From NCBI RefSeq assembly GCF_037860835.1, contig NZ_JBBEOG010000001.1, forward strand, positions 708,823-772,822: a DNA stretch of 64,000 nucleotides. The letters run 5' to 3'. This document shows positions 18,728 through 30,658 of this stretch, piece after piece (position 1 is the stretch's first letter; each line of letters starts with the position of its first letter). Below the pieces are notes generated by a model that saw nothing but the letters and a program-made list of their open reading frames with translations, made no database searches and was not told the origin of the DNA. The translations under genes and the position numbers were made by a program. Source of the stretch: Aquipuribacter nitratireducens (GTDB lineage: Bacteria; Actinomycetota; Actinomycetes; Actinomycetales; JBBAYJ01).

Positions 18728-20917
18728 TCACGGTTGCCAGGGAAGTCCCAGGTGGTGGCCGAGGAACAGCAGCGTGTCCGTCGCGAGCCCCACGGTGCGG
18801 CTCACGGAGCGCGCACCGTGGCCGACGTCCTTCTCGCGCCGCAGCAGCACCGGTCGCGCCTCCGGGGACCCGACCGTCGCCGCCTGCATCGCCGCGCACG
18901 TCTTCCGCGCGTGGAGCGGGTCGACGCGGCTGTCGCCGTCGAAGACCGTGAAGAGCGTCGGCGGGTAGTCGACGCCGGCGCCGTACGCCTCGACGGCCCG
19001 GTGGTAGGGGGAGTACCCCAGCAGCCACCCGAGCTCCTCGGGGTCGTCGGCGGTGCCGTACTCGTCGTTCCACGTGACGCCGAGGCCGTGCCGCTCGTAG
19101 CGGACCATGTCGAGCAGCGGCGCCGAGCACACGACCGCGGCGTAGTCCTGCGGGCGACGGGTCACGGCCGCGCCCACGAGCAGCCCGCCGTTGGACCCGC
19201 CCTGGATGCCGAGGCGGTCGCGGGTGGTCCAGCCCCCGGCGACGAGGGCGGCCGCGGCCGCCTCGAAGTCCTCGAACACCCGCTGCTTGCGGTCGCGGTA
19301 GCCGGCGCGGTGCCACTGCTCGCCCTCCTCCCCGCCGCCGCGGAGGTTCGCCACCGCCCACACCCCGCCGGCCCGGACCCACGCGAGGGTCGAGGCGGAG
19401 TAGCCGGGCGTCATGCTGATGCCGAAGCCGCCGTAGCCGTAGAGCACCGCGGGCGCGGGGGAGCGCGGCCGGCCGTCGGCGTCGAGCGCGTCGGCGCGCG
19501 CGAGCACCGTCACCCGGACCGTCGTCCCGTCGGCGCTCGTCACCTCGAGGCGACGGGCGAGCACGTCGGGCCCGGGCGGCGGCTCACCGGGAGGCGTCTC
19601 CCACGTCGCGAGCGACAGGTCGTGCCCGTCGAGGCGGAGCACCCGGCCGGGGTGCGTGTGGTCGGTGAAGGTGAACCACGCGGCGTCCCGGTCCTCGAGC
19701 GCGGTCACGAGGCCGCCCGTCGCGCCGAGCCCCGGGAGGGGGACGTCGGCGACGTGGCGGCCGTCGAGGAGCCGGTGGACGGCGAGCTCGGCGACGGCGT
19801 GGCGGGTCCGCGAGACGAGCAGGCGCGGCTCGGGCAGAGCCGGGTGGTCGAGGACGGCGACGTCGGCGAGGACGGCCTCGGGGTCCTCCGGCACGAGGTC
19901 GGCCCAGTTCCCCGGGGTCGGCTCCGCCGGGTCGGCCACGCAGAGCCGGCCGCGCGGGGCGTCGAGGTCGGTGTGGACGTAGAGGCGGTCGTCGCGGCCC
20001 ACCCACACCGAGTGCTCGGCGTCGAGCCCCACCGCCACGGCACGCCACGGGGGTGCGGCGGGTGAGGCCCCCGGGGCTGCGAGGTCGGCGAGCCACACGT
20101 CGGTCCGCGGCGCGGTGCCCGTGGCCGCGGAGACCGTGAGCCAGCGCCCGTCGTGGCTCATCCCGACGCCGTAGTAGTTGCGCAGGTCGAGGCCCTCGCC
20201 GAACACCTCGACGTCGTCGGTCGACGCGGACCCCACGGTCCGCAGGTAGACCCGGCGGTGGTACTGCCGCTCGTCCTCGGGCAGGAGGTGCGGCGGCAGG
20301 CGCCGGACGTAGAAGAACCGCGCGGGGTCGCCGTCCGCGCGCGGCAGCCACGCGACGGGGGAGTACCGGGCGCGGTCGAGCGGCCCGTCGACGTCCTCGC
20401 CGGTGGCGACGTCGAGCACCCGCAGGACGCTCTCCTCCGACCCGCCCTCGCTCAGCTGGTACGCGAGCAGGTCGCCCTCCCGGGACAGCGACCACGCGTC
20501 GAGCGTCGTGGTGCCGCTGGGGTCGCGCAGGACGGGGTCGACGAGGACGCGCTCGGAGCGGACCGTGCCGTCGACCGACCGGTCCCGCACGATGACGACG
20601 GCGTGCTCCTGCTCCGGCTCCCGCCGGGTCAGCACCTCGCGCGTGCCGCCGTCGGGGCCGCGACGGCGGGCGGCGACCCCCACGGACCCGGTCGCGAGGA
20701 GGCGCTCGAGGTCGGCGCGGACCCCGTCGCGACCCGCCCACGTCGCGGCGTGCGCCGCGAACAGCCGGTCCTGCGCGGCCGACCACGCCTGCGTGTCCTC
20801 CGCGGCGGCGTCCTCCAGCCAGCGGTACGGGTCGGGCACGTGCCGCCCGTGGAGGTCGTCGACGACGTCGTCGCGACGGGCCGAGGGGTAGCTGACCGGC
20901 TGCGGCTCCGCGCACAT
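18728..20917 (-). CDS. Prolyl oligopeptidase family serine protease (S9A)
   Basis: 729 aa. S9A peptidase cleaving short peptides after proline, probably cytosolic as no signal peptide is seen. N-terminal seven-bladed propeller (about 60-430), beginning with the family motif VPDPYRWLED, then an alpha/beta hydrolase domain. Nucleophile Ser575 is in QGGSNGGLL; the acid lies in FDGDSRVDP and the His in DVGHGARS. ATG 20917 follows TAGTGT (reverse strand, 20931-20926) by 8 bases. Diverges from malQ. Confidence 0.9.
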   Translation of the reverse strand: MCAEPQPVSYPSARRDDVVDDLHGRHVPDPYRWLEDAAAEDTQAWSAAQDRLFAAHAATWAGRDGVRADLERLLATGSVGVAARRRGPDGGTREVLTRREPEQEHAVVIVRDRSVDGTVRSERVLVDPVLRDPSGTTTLDAWSLSREGDLLAYQLSEGGSEESVLRVLDVATGEDVDGPLDRARYSPVAWLPRADGDPARFFYVRRLPPHLLPEDERQYHRRVYLRTVGSASTDDVEVFGEGLDLRNYYGVGMSHDGRWLTVSAATGTAPRTDVWLADLAAPGASPAAPPWRAVAVGLDAEHSVWVGRDDRLYVHTDLDAPRGRLCVADPAEPTPGNWADLVPEDPEAVLADVAVLDHPALPEPRLLVSRTRHAVAELAVHRLLDGRHVADVPLPGLGATGGLVTALEDRDAAWFTFTDHTHPGRVLRLDGHDLSLATWETPPGEPPPGPDVLARRLEVTSADGTTVRVTVLARADALDADGRPRSPAPAVLYGYGGFGISMTPGYSASTLAWVRAGGVWAVANLRGGGEEGEQWHRAGYRDRKQRVFEDFEAAAAALVAGGWTTRDRLGIQGGSNGGLLVGAAVTRRPQDYAAVVCSAPLLDMVRYERHGLGVTWNDEYGTADDPEELGWLLGYSPYHRAVEAYGAGVDYPPTLFTVFDGDSRVDPLHARKTCAAMQAATVGSPEARPVLLRREKDVGHGARSVSRTVGLATDTLLFLGHHLGLPWQP

Positions 20918-21103
20918 GGCGCGACACACTAGGCCGCGGACCGGGGACCCGCCGCGCCCGCCCGGCGCCCCGGGCGCGCCACGGTCGTGCGCGCCGCCGT
21001 GATCGGTCGCGGCGGGTCTGCGAGACTGCGGCGGGCAGCGGCGCCGCCCCCGTGGCGGGGCCGGGCCCCGGACGGCACGGTCGACGACACGGAGGACGAC
21101 GGC

Positions 21104-23263
21104 GTGGACGACGCGGCGGACCACGCGCAGGGCCTCGACGAGGACCTCGCGCGCCTGGCGGACGCCTACGGGGTGGCGACGGACTACTGGGACTGGCAGG
21201 GCAACCACGTCGTGGTGCCCCGCGCCACCGTCCTCGCCGTCCTCGCCGCCCTCGAGGTGGACGCGGCCACCCCTGAGGCCCTGCAGCAGGCCCTGCGTGA
21301 CGTCGATCTCGGCCCGTGGCGGCGTGCGGTCCCCGCGTGCACGGTCGTGCGCGAGGGGCGTGAGGAGCGGGTGCTCGTCCACGTCGACGACGGCTGGGAC
21401 GCCCGGCTCTCCGTGGTCGTCGAGGAGGGCGAGGAGCGTCCCCTCGAGCAGGTGGCCCACGACGTCCCGCCCCGCGACGTCGACGGCCGCCGGGTCGGCG
21501 AGGCCGCTTTCGCGCTGCCCACCGACCTGCCGCTGGGCTGGCACGAGCTCCACCTCCGCGCCACACCCGGCGACGGCGGGTCGGCGACGGACGCCACCGG
21601 GGTGCTCGTGGTGTCCCCCGAGCGGCTCGAGCTGCCGCCGGCGCTGGCGGCGCGCCGCCAGTGGGGCTTCATGACGATGCTGTTCCAGGTCCGCTCGGAG
21701 GCCTCGTGGGCCTTCGGCGACCTCGCCGACCTCACGGAGGTCGCGACGTGGTCGGCCCGCGAGCACGGCGCGGGCTTCGTCCTCCTCAACCCGCTGCACG
21801 CCACCGACCCGGTCCCGCCCGTCGAGGCCTCGCCGTACCTGCCCGCCACCCGGCGCTTCGTCAACCCGCTGTACCTGCGGGTGGAGGACGTCCGCGAGAC
21901 CGCGTACCTGTCGGCCGCCGACCGCGCCGTCGTCGAGTGGCACGCCGAGGAGCTGCGCGAGCTCAACCGCGACGACGTCCTCATCGACCGCGACCTCGTG
22001 TGGGAGGCGAAGCGGGCCGCCCTCGAGCGGGTGTTCCGGGTGCCGCGCTCGCCCGCCAGGCAGTCGTCCTTCGCCGCGTTCCAGGAGCGCGAGGGGGAGG
22101 GGCTGCGCGACTGGGCGACGTGGTGCGCGCTGCGGGAGTTCTACGGCGAGCCCTCGCCCCGCTGGCCCGAGCACGCCGGGCGACCCGACACCGAGGCCGT
22201 CGCGCAGCTGCGCGAGGAGCTGGCCGAGCGCATCGAGTTCCACTGCTGGCTGCAGTGGCTCATGGACGAGCAGCTGGCGGCTGCGCAGCGTGCGGCGGTC
22301 GAGGCCGGCATGGGGCTCGGCATCATCCACGACCTCGCGGTCGGGGTGCACCCCGACGGGGCCGACGCGTGGGCGCTGCAGGACTCCGTCGCGCGCGGCG
22401 TGAGCGTCGGGGCCCCGCCGGACGCCTTCAACCAGCAGGGCCAGGACTGGTCCCAGCCGCCATGGCGGCCGGACGCCCTCGCCGCCTCCGCCTACGCCCC
22501 CCTGCGCGACATGCTCCGGGCCGTGCTCCGCCACGGCGGCGGCATCCGGATCGACCACATCATCGGGCTGTTCCGGCTGTGGTGGATCCCCTCGGGCGCC
22601 GGGCCCGCGGCCGGCACGTACGTGCGCTTCGACCACGAGGCGATGATCGGTGTCCTCGCGCTCGAGGCGCACCGGGCGGGCGCGGTCGTCGTGGGCGAGG
22701 ACCTCGGCAACGTCGAGCCGTGGGTGCGGGTGTACCTGCGCGAGCGCGGCATCCTCGGCACGTCCATCCTGTGGTTCGAGAAGGACGAGGACGGCACCCC
22801 GCTCAAGCCGCAGAAGTGGCGCGAGCTCTGCCTCGCGACGGTGACGACGCACGACCTGCCCCCGACGGCCGGCTACCTCGCCGGCGAGCACATCGAGGTG
22901 CGGGAGCGGCTCGGCCTGCTCACCCGCGACGTCGACGAGGAGCGCGCCGCCGACACCGCCGACCGGGCGGCGTACCTGTCGATGCTGTCCGAGCTCGGCC
23001 TGCTGCCCGACGCGCCGCTGGAGCGGCACACCGTGGAGGCCCTGCACCGGCTGCTCACGTGGACGCCGAGCCTCCTGCTCGGGGTCGCGCTGCCGGACGC
23101 GGTGGGCGACAGGCGCGCCATCAACCAGCCGGGCACGCACCTGGAGTACCCGAACTGGCGGTTGCCGATGGCCGACGGCGTCGGGGTGCCCGTCCTGGTC
23201 GAGGACCTCGTCCGCTCCCCGCGCGCCGCCAACCTCGCGAAGGTCCTCCGCGAGGGCCTCTGA
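21104..23263 (+). CDS. malQ: 4-alpha-glucanotransferase (amylomaltase, GH77)
   Basis: 719 aa. Transfers alpha-1,4-glucan segments between maltodextrins, in glycogen/maltodextrin recycling. GH77 catalytic residues: nucleophile Asp484 (GGIRIDHIIGLFRLWW), acid/base Glu532 (VVGEDLGNVEP) and the third Asp in TTHDLPPTAGYL. An extended N-terminal region (residues 1-190) precedes the barrel, as in many actinobacterial MalQ. GTG 21104 is chosen for the GGAGGA (21091-21096) 7 bases upstream; the longer open frame from 20987 has no ribosome site. With the nearby amylosucrase it suggests intracellular alpha-glucan metabolism. Confidence 0.92.
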   Translation: MDDAADHAQGLDEDLARLADAYGVATDYWDWQGNHVVVPRATVLAVLAALEVDAATPEALQQALRDVDLGPWRRAVPACTVVREGREERVLVHVDDGWDARLSVVVEEGEERPLEQVAHDVPPRDVDGRRVGEAAFALPTDLPLGWHELHLRATPGDGGSATDATGVLVVSPERLELPPALAARRQWGFMTMLFQVRSEASWAFGDLADLTEVATWSAREHGAGFVLLNPLHATDPVPPVEASPYLPATRRFVNPLYLRVEDVRETAYLSAADRAVVEWHAEELRELNRDDVLIDRDLVWEAKRAALERVFRVPRSPARQSSFAAFQEREGEGLRDWATWCALREFYGEPSPRWPEHAGRPDTEAVAQLREELAERIEFHCWLQWLMDEQLAAAQRAAVEAGMGLGIIHDLAVGVHPDGADAWALQDSVARGVSVGAPPDAFNQQGQDWSQPPWRPDALAASAYAPLRDMLRAVLRHGGGIRIDHIIGLFRLWWIPSGAGPAAGTYVRFDHEAMIGVLALEAHRAGAVVVGEDLGNVEPWVRVYLRERGILGTSILWFEKDEDGTPLKPQKWRELCLATVTTHDLPPTAGYLAGEHIEVRERLGLLTRDVDEERAADTADRAAYLSMLSELGLLPDAPLERHTVEALHRLLTWTPSLLLGVALPDAVGDRRAINQPGTHLEYPNWRLPMADGVGVPVLVEDLVRSPRAANLAKVLREGL

Positions 23264-23301
23264 CGCCCTGACGACGGCACTGCGGACGGCTCAGCGACGG
23301 C

Positions 23302-25881
<2,580 letters not shown>

Positions 25882-25938
25882 GCACGCATCCTGGCACGCG
25901 CCGGAATGACGGGCCGGTCGCGAGCGTTCGAGCCCACG

Positions 25939-26547
25939 ATGAGCACACAGCCGACTGCCGACTTCTGGTTCGACCCCGTCTGCCCGTGGGCGTGGATGAC
26001 GTCACGGTGGATGGACGAGGTGGAGAAGGTCCGCGACGTCAGCGTCCGCTGGCACGTCATGAGCCTCGCCGTTCTCAACGAGGGTCGTGACCTGCCGCAG
26101 GAGTACCGCGACCTCATGGACCGTGCGTGGCTCCCCGCCCGCACCGTCGTGGCCGCGCAGGAGGTGTACGGCGACAAGGTCGTCAAGCCCCTGTACGACG
26201 CCATCGGCACCCGGATCCACCCCGGCGGCCGCACGGACTGGGACGCGGTCGTCGACGAGGCGGTCCGGGAGGTCGGGCTGCCCGAGGACGTCGCCGGCGC
26301 GGGGCGCACCGACGCCCACGACACGGCCCTGCGCGCGAGCCACGCCGAGGGAATCGGCCTGGTCGGGGAGGACGTCGGCACGCCCGTCGTCGCGTTCGGC
26401 GGGGTCGCGTTCTTCGGTCCGGTCGTCACGCCGGCCCCCAAGGGCGAGGCCGCCGGCCGGCTGTGGGACGGGACCCTCCTCGTCGCGGGGACCCCCGGCT
26501 TCTTCGAGATCAAGCGCACCCGGACCCGGGGCCCGGTCTTCGACTGA
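25939..26547 (+). CDS. Mycothiol-dependent nitroreductase homologue (Rv2466c family, DsbA fold)
   Basis: 202 aa. Thioredoxin-fold DsbA-like protein of the Rv2466c family, which in M. tuberculosis is a mycothiol-dependent reductase. The active-site region is FDPVCPWAWMTSRWM, with Cys15 as likely nucleophile and Ala18 where a CxxC protein would have a second Cys. The cis-Pro region is GEDVGTPVVAFGG. ATG 25939 begins MSTQPTADFWFDP; no strong ribosome site is seen. Diverges from pepN, as its relative does in mycobacteria. Confidence 0.87.
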   Translation: MSTQPTADFWFDPVCPWAWMTSRWMDEVEKVRDVSVRWHVMSLAVLNEGRDLPQEYRDLMDRAWLPARTVVAAQEVYGDKVVKPLYDAIGTRIHPGGRTDWDAVVDEAVREVGLPEDVAGAGRTDAHDTALRASHAEGIGLVGEDVGTPVVAFGGVAFFGPVVTPAPKGEAAGRLWDGTLLVAGTPGFFEIKRTRTRGPVFD

Positions 26548-26565
26548 GTCCGGTCCGGCCGCTCC

Positions 26566-27303
26566 TCACACGACGACGACGGCGCGACCCGGCGCCGGAC
26601 TGAGGTCCCGCCACACGGCGTCGGTCCCCTCCCCGAGCACGCGGGCCGCGCCCCGGGCGTGCCGGGCGGCCGACCACGCCGCGGCGAGCGCGTCGAGCGC
26701 GTCGTCGACGGGCACTCCCGGCGGCGCGGCCGCGAGGGCCGCGACGACGTCGAGGACCAGGGCGTCCGTCAGGAGCCGGACGCGCTGCGCGGCCCCCGCC
26801 GCGCTCCGTTTCGGCGCCGGCGACGCGACGCCCGCCCCTGCGGCCAGGACGGCGAAGGCGGTCTCCGGGTGGGTCTCGACGACCCGCTGCCCGGACGCGC
26901 CGAGCCCCCGGACCACGTCCTCCACCTCGAGGACCTTGGGGACCAGTCCCCACGAGTGCGACCCGACTCCGGGCCCGCCCACCGCGGCCGAGGCGGCCGA
27001 GGCGGCGCGCCGTGCGTCGTCGGAGCGGTCCCCGTCGGCGGCGAGGGCGAACGCCGGCGCGGCCGCCGTCGCGAAGATGCTGCTGCGCGCGGCTCCGAGC
27101 TGCCTCCGCGCGTCGGCCTCACACCGGCGGGAGCCGGCGCGGACGTAGCCGATCGGGACGTCGATCGCGGCGAGCGCGACGGACGCGTCGGCCACGCGGC
27201 GCAGGACGTCGCGGGCCGCGCCGAGCACCCACTCCACGTCGCCGTCGCCGACGAGGACCCCGACCCACCGGTCGCGGACCCCGTCGACCCCGAGCACCCG
27301 CAC
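26566..27303 (-). CDS. DUF429 family protein
   Basis: 245 aa. DUF429 proteins are predicted RNase H-fold nucleases of unknown role. It begins MRVLGVDGVRDRWVGVLV, with an acidic residue in the first beta strand, then AAIDVPIGYV, SWGLVPKVLEVEDVVR, VVETHPETAF and a helical end, DDALDALAAAWSAARH. Start chosen at GTG 27303 because it gives the family N-terminus; GTG at 27318 or 27297 are alternatives. Diverges from rpiB with only 17 bases between the two starts. Confidence 0.72.
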   Translation of the reverse strand: MRVLGVDGVRDRWVGVLVGDGDVEWVLGAARDVLRRVADASVALAAIDVPIGYVRAGSRRCEADARRQLGAARSSIFATAAAPAFALAADGDRSDDARRAASAASAAVGGPGVGSHSWGLVPKVLEVEDVVRGLGASGQRVVETHPETAFAVLAAGAGVASPAPKRSAAGAAQRVRLLTDALVLDVVAALAAAPPGVPVDDALDALAAAWSAARHARGAARVLGEGTDAVWRDLSPAPGRAVVVV

Positions 27304-27320
27304 TCGGCCACAATGCACCC

Positions 27321-27812
27321 GTGCGCGTCCACCTCGGCTCCGACCACGCCGGCTTCGACCTCAAGACCCACCTCGTGCGGGCGCTGGTGGCGGACGGCCA
27401 CGACGTCGTCGACCACGGGCCGGTCGCGTTCGACCCGGTCGACGACTACCCGCCCTTCTGCCTCCGAGCCGCCCTCGCCGTGTCCCGTGAGCCGGGCAGC
27501 CTCGGGGTCGTCGTCGGTGGCTCCGGCAACGGCGAGCAGATCGCGGCGAACAAGGTCCCCGGCATCCGGGCGGTGCTCGCGTGGAGCGAGGAGACGGCAC
27601 GGCTCGGGCGCCAGCACAACGACGCCCACGTGATCGCCGTCGGCGGGCGCATGCACAGCGCGGAGGAGGCGACGGGTTTCGTCCGCGCGTTCCTCGCGGA
27701 GCCGTTCAGCGGCGACGCCCGGCACCAGCGCCGCCTCGACCAGGTCGGCCGCTGGGAGTCCGACGGCGTGCTGCCGCCGCTGCCGGAGGGCCACCCGGCC
27801 GACCCGGCCTGA
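27321..27812 (+). CDS. rpiB: Ribose-5-phosphate isomerase B
   Basis: 163 aa. Interconverts ribose-5-phosphate and ribulose-5-phosphate in the pentose phosphate pathway. It begins MRVHLGSDHAGFDLKTHL with the SDHAG substrate loop. The catalytic base position is Glu72 in GGSGNGEQIAANKV, the glutamate variant typical of actinobacterial RpiB rather than the Cys of E. coli. GTG 27321 follows CACAAT (27309-27314) by 6 bases, suggesting leaderless transcription. The stop overlaps the nei ATG by one base. Confidence 0.95.
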   Translation: MRVHLGSDHAGFDLKTHLVRALVADGHDVVDHGPVAFDPVDDYPPFCLRAALAVSREPGSLGVVVGGSGNGEQIAANKVPGIRAVLAWSEETARLGRQHNDAHVIAVGGRMHSAEEATGFVRAFLAEPFSGDARHQRRLDQVGRWESDGVLPPLPEGHPADPA

Positions 27813-28666
27813 TGCCGGAGGGACACACCGTCCACCGGCACGCCCGGCAGCTGACCGCCGCCTTCGGCGGCCGGCCCGTGGCGGCCGACAGCCCGCAGGG
27901 CCGGTTCGCCGCCGGTGCCGCCGCCGTCGACGGCCTCGTGCTCCTCCGCGCGGAGGCGTGGGGGAAGCACCTCTTCCTCCGGCTCGACGCCCCGCCGGGC
28001 GCCGACCGGTGGGTGCACGTCCACCTCGGGTTGTTCGGGAAGTGGGCGCTGGGCACGGGGACGCCGCCGGAGCCGCGTGGCGCCCTGCGCCTGCGCCTGG
28101 TCGGCGGGGACCCGGCGGAGCCGGCGTGGGCGGAGCTGCGGGGCCCCACCGCCTGCGAGCTGCTCGACGACGCCGGTCGCGCCCGGCTCCTCGACCGGCT
28201 CGGACCCGACCCGCTGCGCCGCGACGGCGACCCTTCGCTCGCGCTCGCGCGGGTGGCGCGGTCCCGGCAGTCGCTCGCCGCGCTCCTCATGGACCAGTCG
28301 GTCGTGGCCGGCGTCGGCAACGTCTACCGCGCCGAGGTCCTCTTCCGTGCCGGCCTGCACCCGGAGGTGCGCGGCCGCGACCTCGACCCCGGGCGCTGGA
28401 ACGAGCTGTGGCAGGACCTCGCGACCCTCATGCGCGCCGGGGTCCGCTCCGGTCGGATCGTCACGACCGAGCGCGAGCACCGGGAGCGCCGCACCGGCGC
28501 CGTGCGGCGCTCCGACGCCCACTACGTCTACCGCCGCCACGGCCTGCCGTGCCGGGTGTGCGGCACGACGGTGCAGGTCCGGGAGCTGCTCGGTCGCCGC
28601 CTCTACTGGTGCCCCGCGTGCCAGGCGGCCGGATCCACCGGGACGGTCTCTCGCGACATCGCGTGA
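27812..28666 (+). CDS. nei: Endonuclease VIII-type DNA glycosylase (Fpg/Nei family)
   Basis: 284 aa. Base-excision repair glycosylase/AP lyase for oxidised bases. It starts MPEGHTVHRHARQL: Pro2 nucleophile and Glu3 are in place, and the MPEGH form is Nei-like rather than Fpg. Helix-two-turn-helix region includes ALLMDQSVVAGVGNVYRAE. The C-terminal zinc finger is intact (CRVCG ... YWCPACQ). Translationally coupled to rpiB (TGATG). Homologous order in M. tuberculosis is Rv2465c-Rv2464c. Confidence 0.94.
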   Translation: MPEGHTVHRHARQLTAAFGGRPVAADSPQGRFAAGAAAVDGLVLLRAEAWGKHLFLRLDAPPGADRWVHVHLGLFGKWALGTGTPPEPRGALRLRLVGGDPAEPAWAELRGPTACELLDDAGRARLLDRLGPDPLRRDGDPSLALARVARSRQSLAALLMDQSVVAGVGNVYRAEVLFRAGLHPEVRGRDLDPGRWNELWQDLATLMRAGVRSGRIVTTEREHRERRTGAVRRSDAHYVYRRHGLPCRVCGTTVQVRELLGRRLYWCPACQAAGSTGTVSRDIA

Positions 28667-28687
28667 CAGGGCCCTACGCTCCTGATC

Positions 28688-29806
28688 ATGCGACTCGTCC
28701 CGCACGCCGCCGTGCGCGGCTGGCGGGGCGGGTGGCCCCGCAACCAGCCGGCCGTCTTCGGGGCCATGGCCGCGCTCGCCGTGCTGTTCGCGGTGGCGAG
28801 CGGGACGTTCGGGCGATGGGTGCCGGGCGCGTGGGCGCTCGTCATCGTCATGATCGCCGGGTACCTCCTGCAGCTGCGGTATCTGCTGCTGCTCTACGTC
28901 GTGCTCGTCGCCGCCGTCGTGGCTGTCGCCGTGATGCGCCCGCCGGACGACCCGCTCGCTCCCGGGGTGGTCGCCGCACTCGTCACGACCGCCGTCCTCA
29001 TCGCGATGTTCGTGCGCACCCGGGAGGCGCTCGGCGTGCTCGGCAACACGGGGCAGACCATGCTCGTCGACCTGCGCGACCGGCTGCGGGCGCAGGCCCT
29101 GCCGCCGCGCACCCCGGACGGCCTCGGTCTCGAGGTCGCGCAGCTGTCGGCGAACGGCGAGGGCTTCTCCGGCGACTTCGTGCTGTCGGCCGTCCGCCCG
29201 AGCGCGGAGCAGGTCCGCGAGATGGGCGGGGAGAGCGTCGACTGGCCCGGTGCGCTCGAGGTGGCCGTGGTCGACGTCTCCGGCAAGGGCCAGGCGGCCG
29301 GCACCCGTGCGCTCCTGCTGTCGGGTGGGCTCAGCGGGCTGCTCGCGGGCGTGCGCGTCGACCGGTTCCTGCCCGCCGCCAACGCCTACCTGCTGCGGCA
29401 GGAGTGGCAGGAGGGGTTCGCCACGGCCCTCCACCTCGTCGTCGACCCGTGCACGGGGGAGTTCTCCGTGCGCAGCGCCGGGCACCCGCCCCCGGTCGTC
29501 CACGAGGCCGCGACCGGGTCATGGACCGCCCTGCCCGGGACCGGGGAGCCCGCCCTGGGTCTCGTCGCGACCGGGGAGTACCGCGAGTGCCGCGGTCGGC
29601 TGCGTCGCGGTGACGCGCTCGTGCTCTTCACCGACGGCGTCGTGGAGAACCGGGGCCGCGACCTCAGCTTCGGCGTCGACCGCCTCGTCGGGCAGGTCGC
29701 GCGGCAGGCGCAGCGTGGTTTCCGGGGCGCCGCCGCCGCGGGGGTGGCAGCCCCGCGCGGGAACGTCGACGACGACCGCACCGTCGTCGTCGTGTGGCGC
29801 GAGTGA
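28688..29806 (+). CDS. Membrane-anchored PP2C/SpoIIE-type serine phosphatase
   Basis: 372 aa. Three or four transmembrane helices in residues 20-110 (AVFGAMAALAVLFAVASG, ALVIVMIAGYLLQL, LLLLYVVLVAAVVAVAV) are followed by a SpoIIE-type PP2C domain: GFSGDFVL, VAVVDVSGKGQAAGTRA, SVRSAGHPPPVV and LVLFTDGVVENRG carry the metal-binding Asp residues. This type usually acts on anti-sigma-factor antagonists; no such partner is in the window. ATG 28688 follows TACGCT (28675-28680) by 7 bases. The stop overlaps the DUF2071 gene. Confidence 0.88.
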   Translation: MRLVPHAAVRGWRGGWPRNQPAVFGAMAALAVLFAVASGTFGRWVPGAWALVIVMIAGYLLQLRYLLLLYVVLVAAVVAVAVMRPPDDPLAPGVVAALVTTAVLIAMFVRTREALGVLGNTGQTMLVDLRDRLRAQALPPRTPDGLGLEVAQLSANGEGFSGDFVLSAVRPSAEQVREMGGESVDWPGALEVAVVDVSGKGQAAGTRALLLSGGLSGLLAGVRVDRFLPAANAYLLRQEWQEGFATALHLVVDPCTGEFSVRSAGHPPPVVHEAATGSWTALPGTGEPALGLVATGEYRECRGRLRRGDALVLFTDGVVENRGRDLSFGVDRLVGQVARQAQRGFRGAAAAGVAAPRGNVDDDRTVVVVWRE

Positions 29807-30579
29807 CACCGGCGGCCGACGTCGCCCCGGGCGAGCGCGAGCCGCTGCCGCTCCGTGCGAGCGCCCCGCGCCTCACCGGGCCGGTGATCATGGGACAGCG
29901 CTGGCGGGACCTCGTCTACCTCCACTGGCGGGTGCCGCCCGCGCGCGTGCAGCCGCTGCTGCCGCGCGGCGTCCGGGCCGACACCTTCGACGGCGACGCG
30001 TGGGTCGGGCTCATCCCCTTCCGCCTCCTCGACGCCGGCGTCGGGCGCGGCGCCCCCGTGCCGTACGTCGGCTCGTTCGTCGAGTGCAACGTCCGCACCT
30101 ACAGCGTCGACGCCGACGGCCGCCGCGCGGTGACGTTCCTGTCGCTGGACGCCGAGCGCCTCGCCGTCGTCGCCGCCGCACGCGCCGTGTTCGCGCTGCC
30201 GTACATGTGGGCGTCGATGTCGGCGGAGCGGGACGGCGACGTCGTGACGTACGCGAGCCGGCGGCTGGCACCCGGGCAGCGGGGCGCCGCGACCCGGGTG
30301 GCCGTCCGCCTCGGGGGCCCGGTCGACGAGGCGGACCCCCTCGCGCTGTTCCTCACCGCCCGTTTCGGGCTCCACACCCGCATCGCCGGACGGCTCGTGC
30401 ACGTGCCGAACAGCCACGAGCCCTGGCGGCTGCATCACGCGACGCTGCTCGACCTCGACGACGGGCTCGTCGCGGCAGCGGGCCTGCCGGGACTGGTCGA
30501 GCGGCCCCCGGACTCCGTGCTGGCCGCGCCCGGGGTCACGACGCGCTTCGGTCGACCGGTCGTCGCCCGGGAGCTGTGA
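29803..30579 (+). CDS. DUF2071 (YqjF-like) protein
   Basis: 258 aa. YqjF/DUF2071 family, function unknown (acetoacetate-decarboxylase-like fold). Family blocks: MGQRWRDLVYLHWRVPPARV, DAWVGLIPFRL, YVGSFVECNVRTY and LHTRIAGRLVHVPNSHEPW. I chose GTG 29803, which overlaps the phosphatase stop as GTGA; a GTG at 29794 in the same frame would add three residues. Cotranscription with the phosphatase is likely. Confidence 0.85.
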   Translation: MTPAADVAPGEREPLPLRASAPRLTGPVIMGQRWRDLVYLHWRVPPARVQPLLPRGVRADTFDGDAWVGLIPFRLLDAGVGRGAPVPYVGSFVECNVRTYSVDADGRRAVTFLSLDAERLAVVAAARAVFALPYMWASMSAERDGDVVTYASRRLAPGQRGAATRVAVRLGGPVDEADPLALFLTARFGLHTRIAGRLVHVPNSHEPWRLHHATLLDLDDGLVAAAGLPGLVERPPDSVLAAPGVTTRFGRPVVAREL

Positions 30580-30632
30580 GCCCGGGCGGCCGACAGGCAC
30601 GCGACCAGCTCGGCACCCCACCGGGGGTGGAA

Positions 30633-30656
30633 GGGCCCGAGGCGGCTCGGGGGCCC
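30633..30656. terminator. Hairpin between convergent genes
   Basis: An imperfect inverted repeat (GGGCCCGAG / CTCGGG with a two-base bulge / CCC) lies between the ends of the convergent DUF2071 gene and the reverse-strand gene at 30659. It could serve as a bidirectional terminator. Confidence 0.4.
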
Positions 30657-30658
30657 CG

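Noticed and set aside
20918..23140. Upstream extension of the prolyl oligopeptidase frame opposite malQ
   Set aside because: Antisense to a well-supported malQ; the real N-terminus (VPDPYRWLED region) begins after ATG 20917.
13833..23263. A glycogen or maltose gene cluster
   Set aside because: Only amylosucrase and malQ are related to glucans, and unrelated genes on the opposite strand lie between them.
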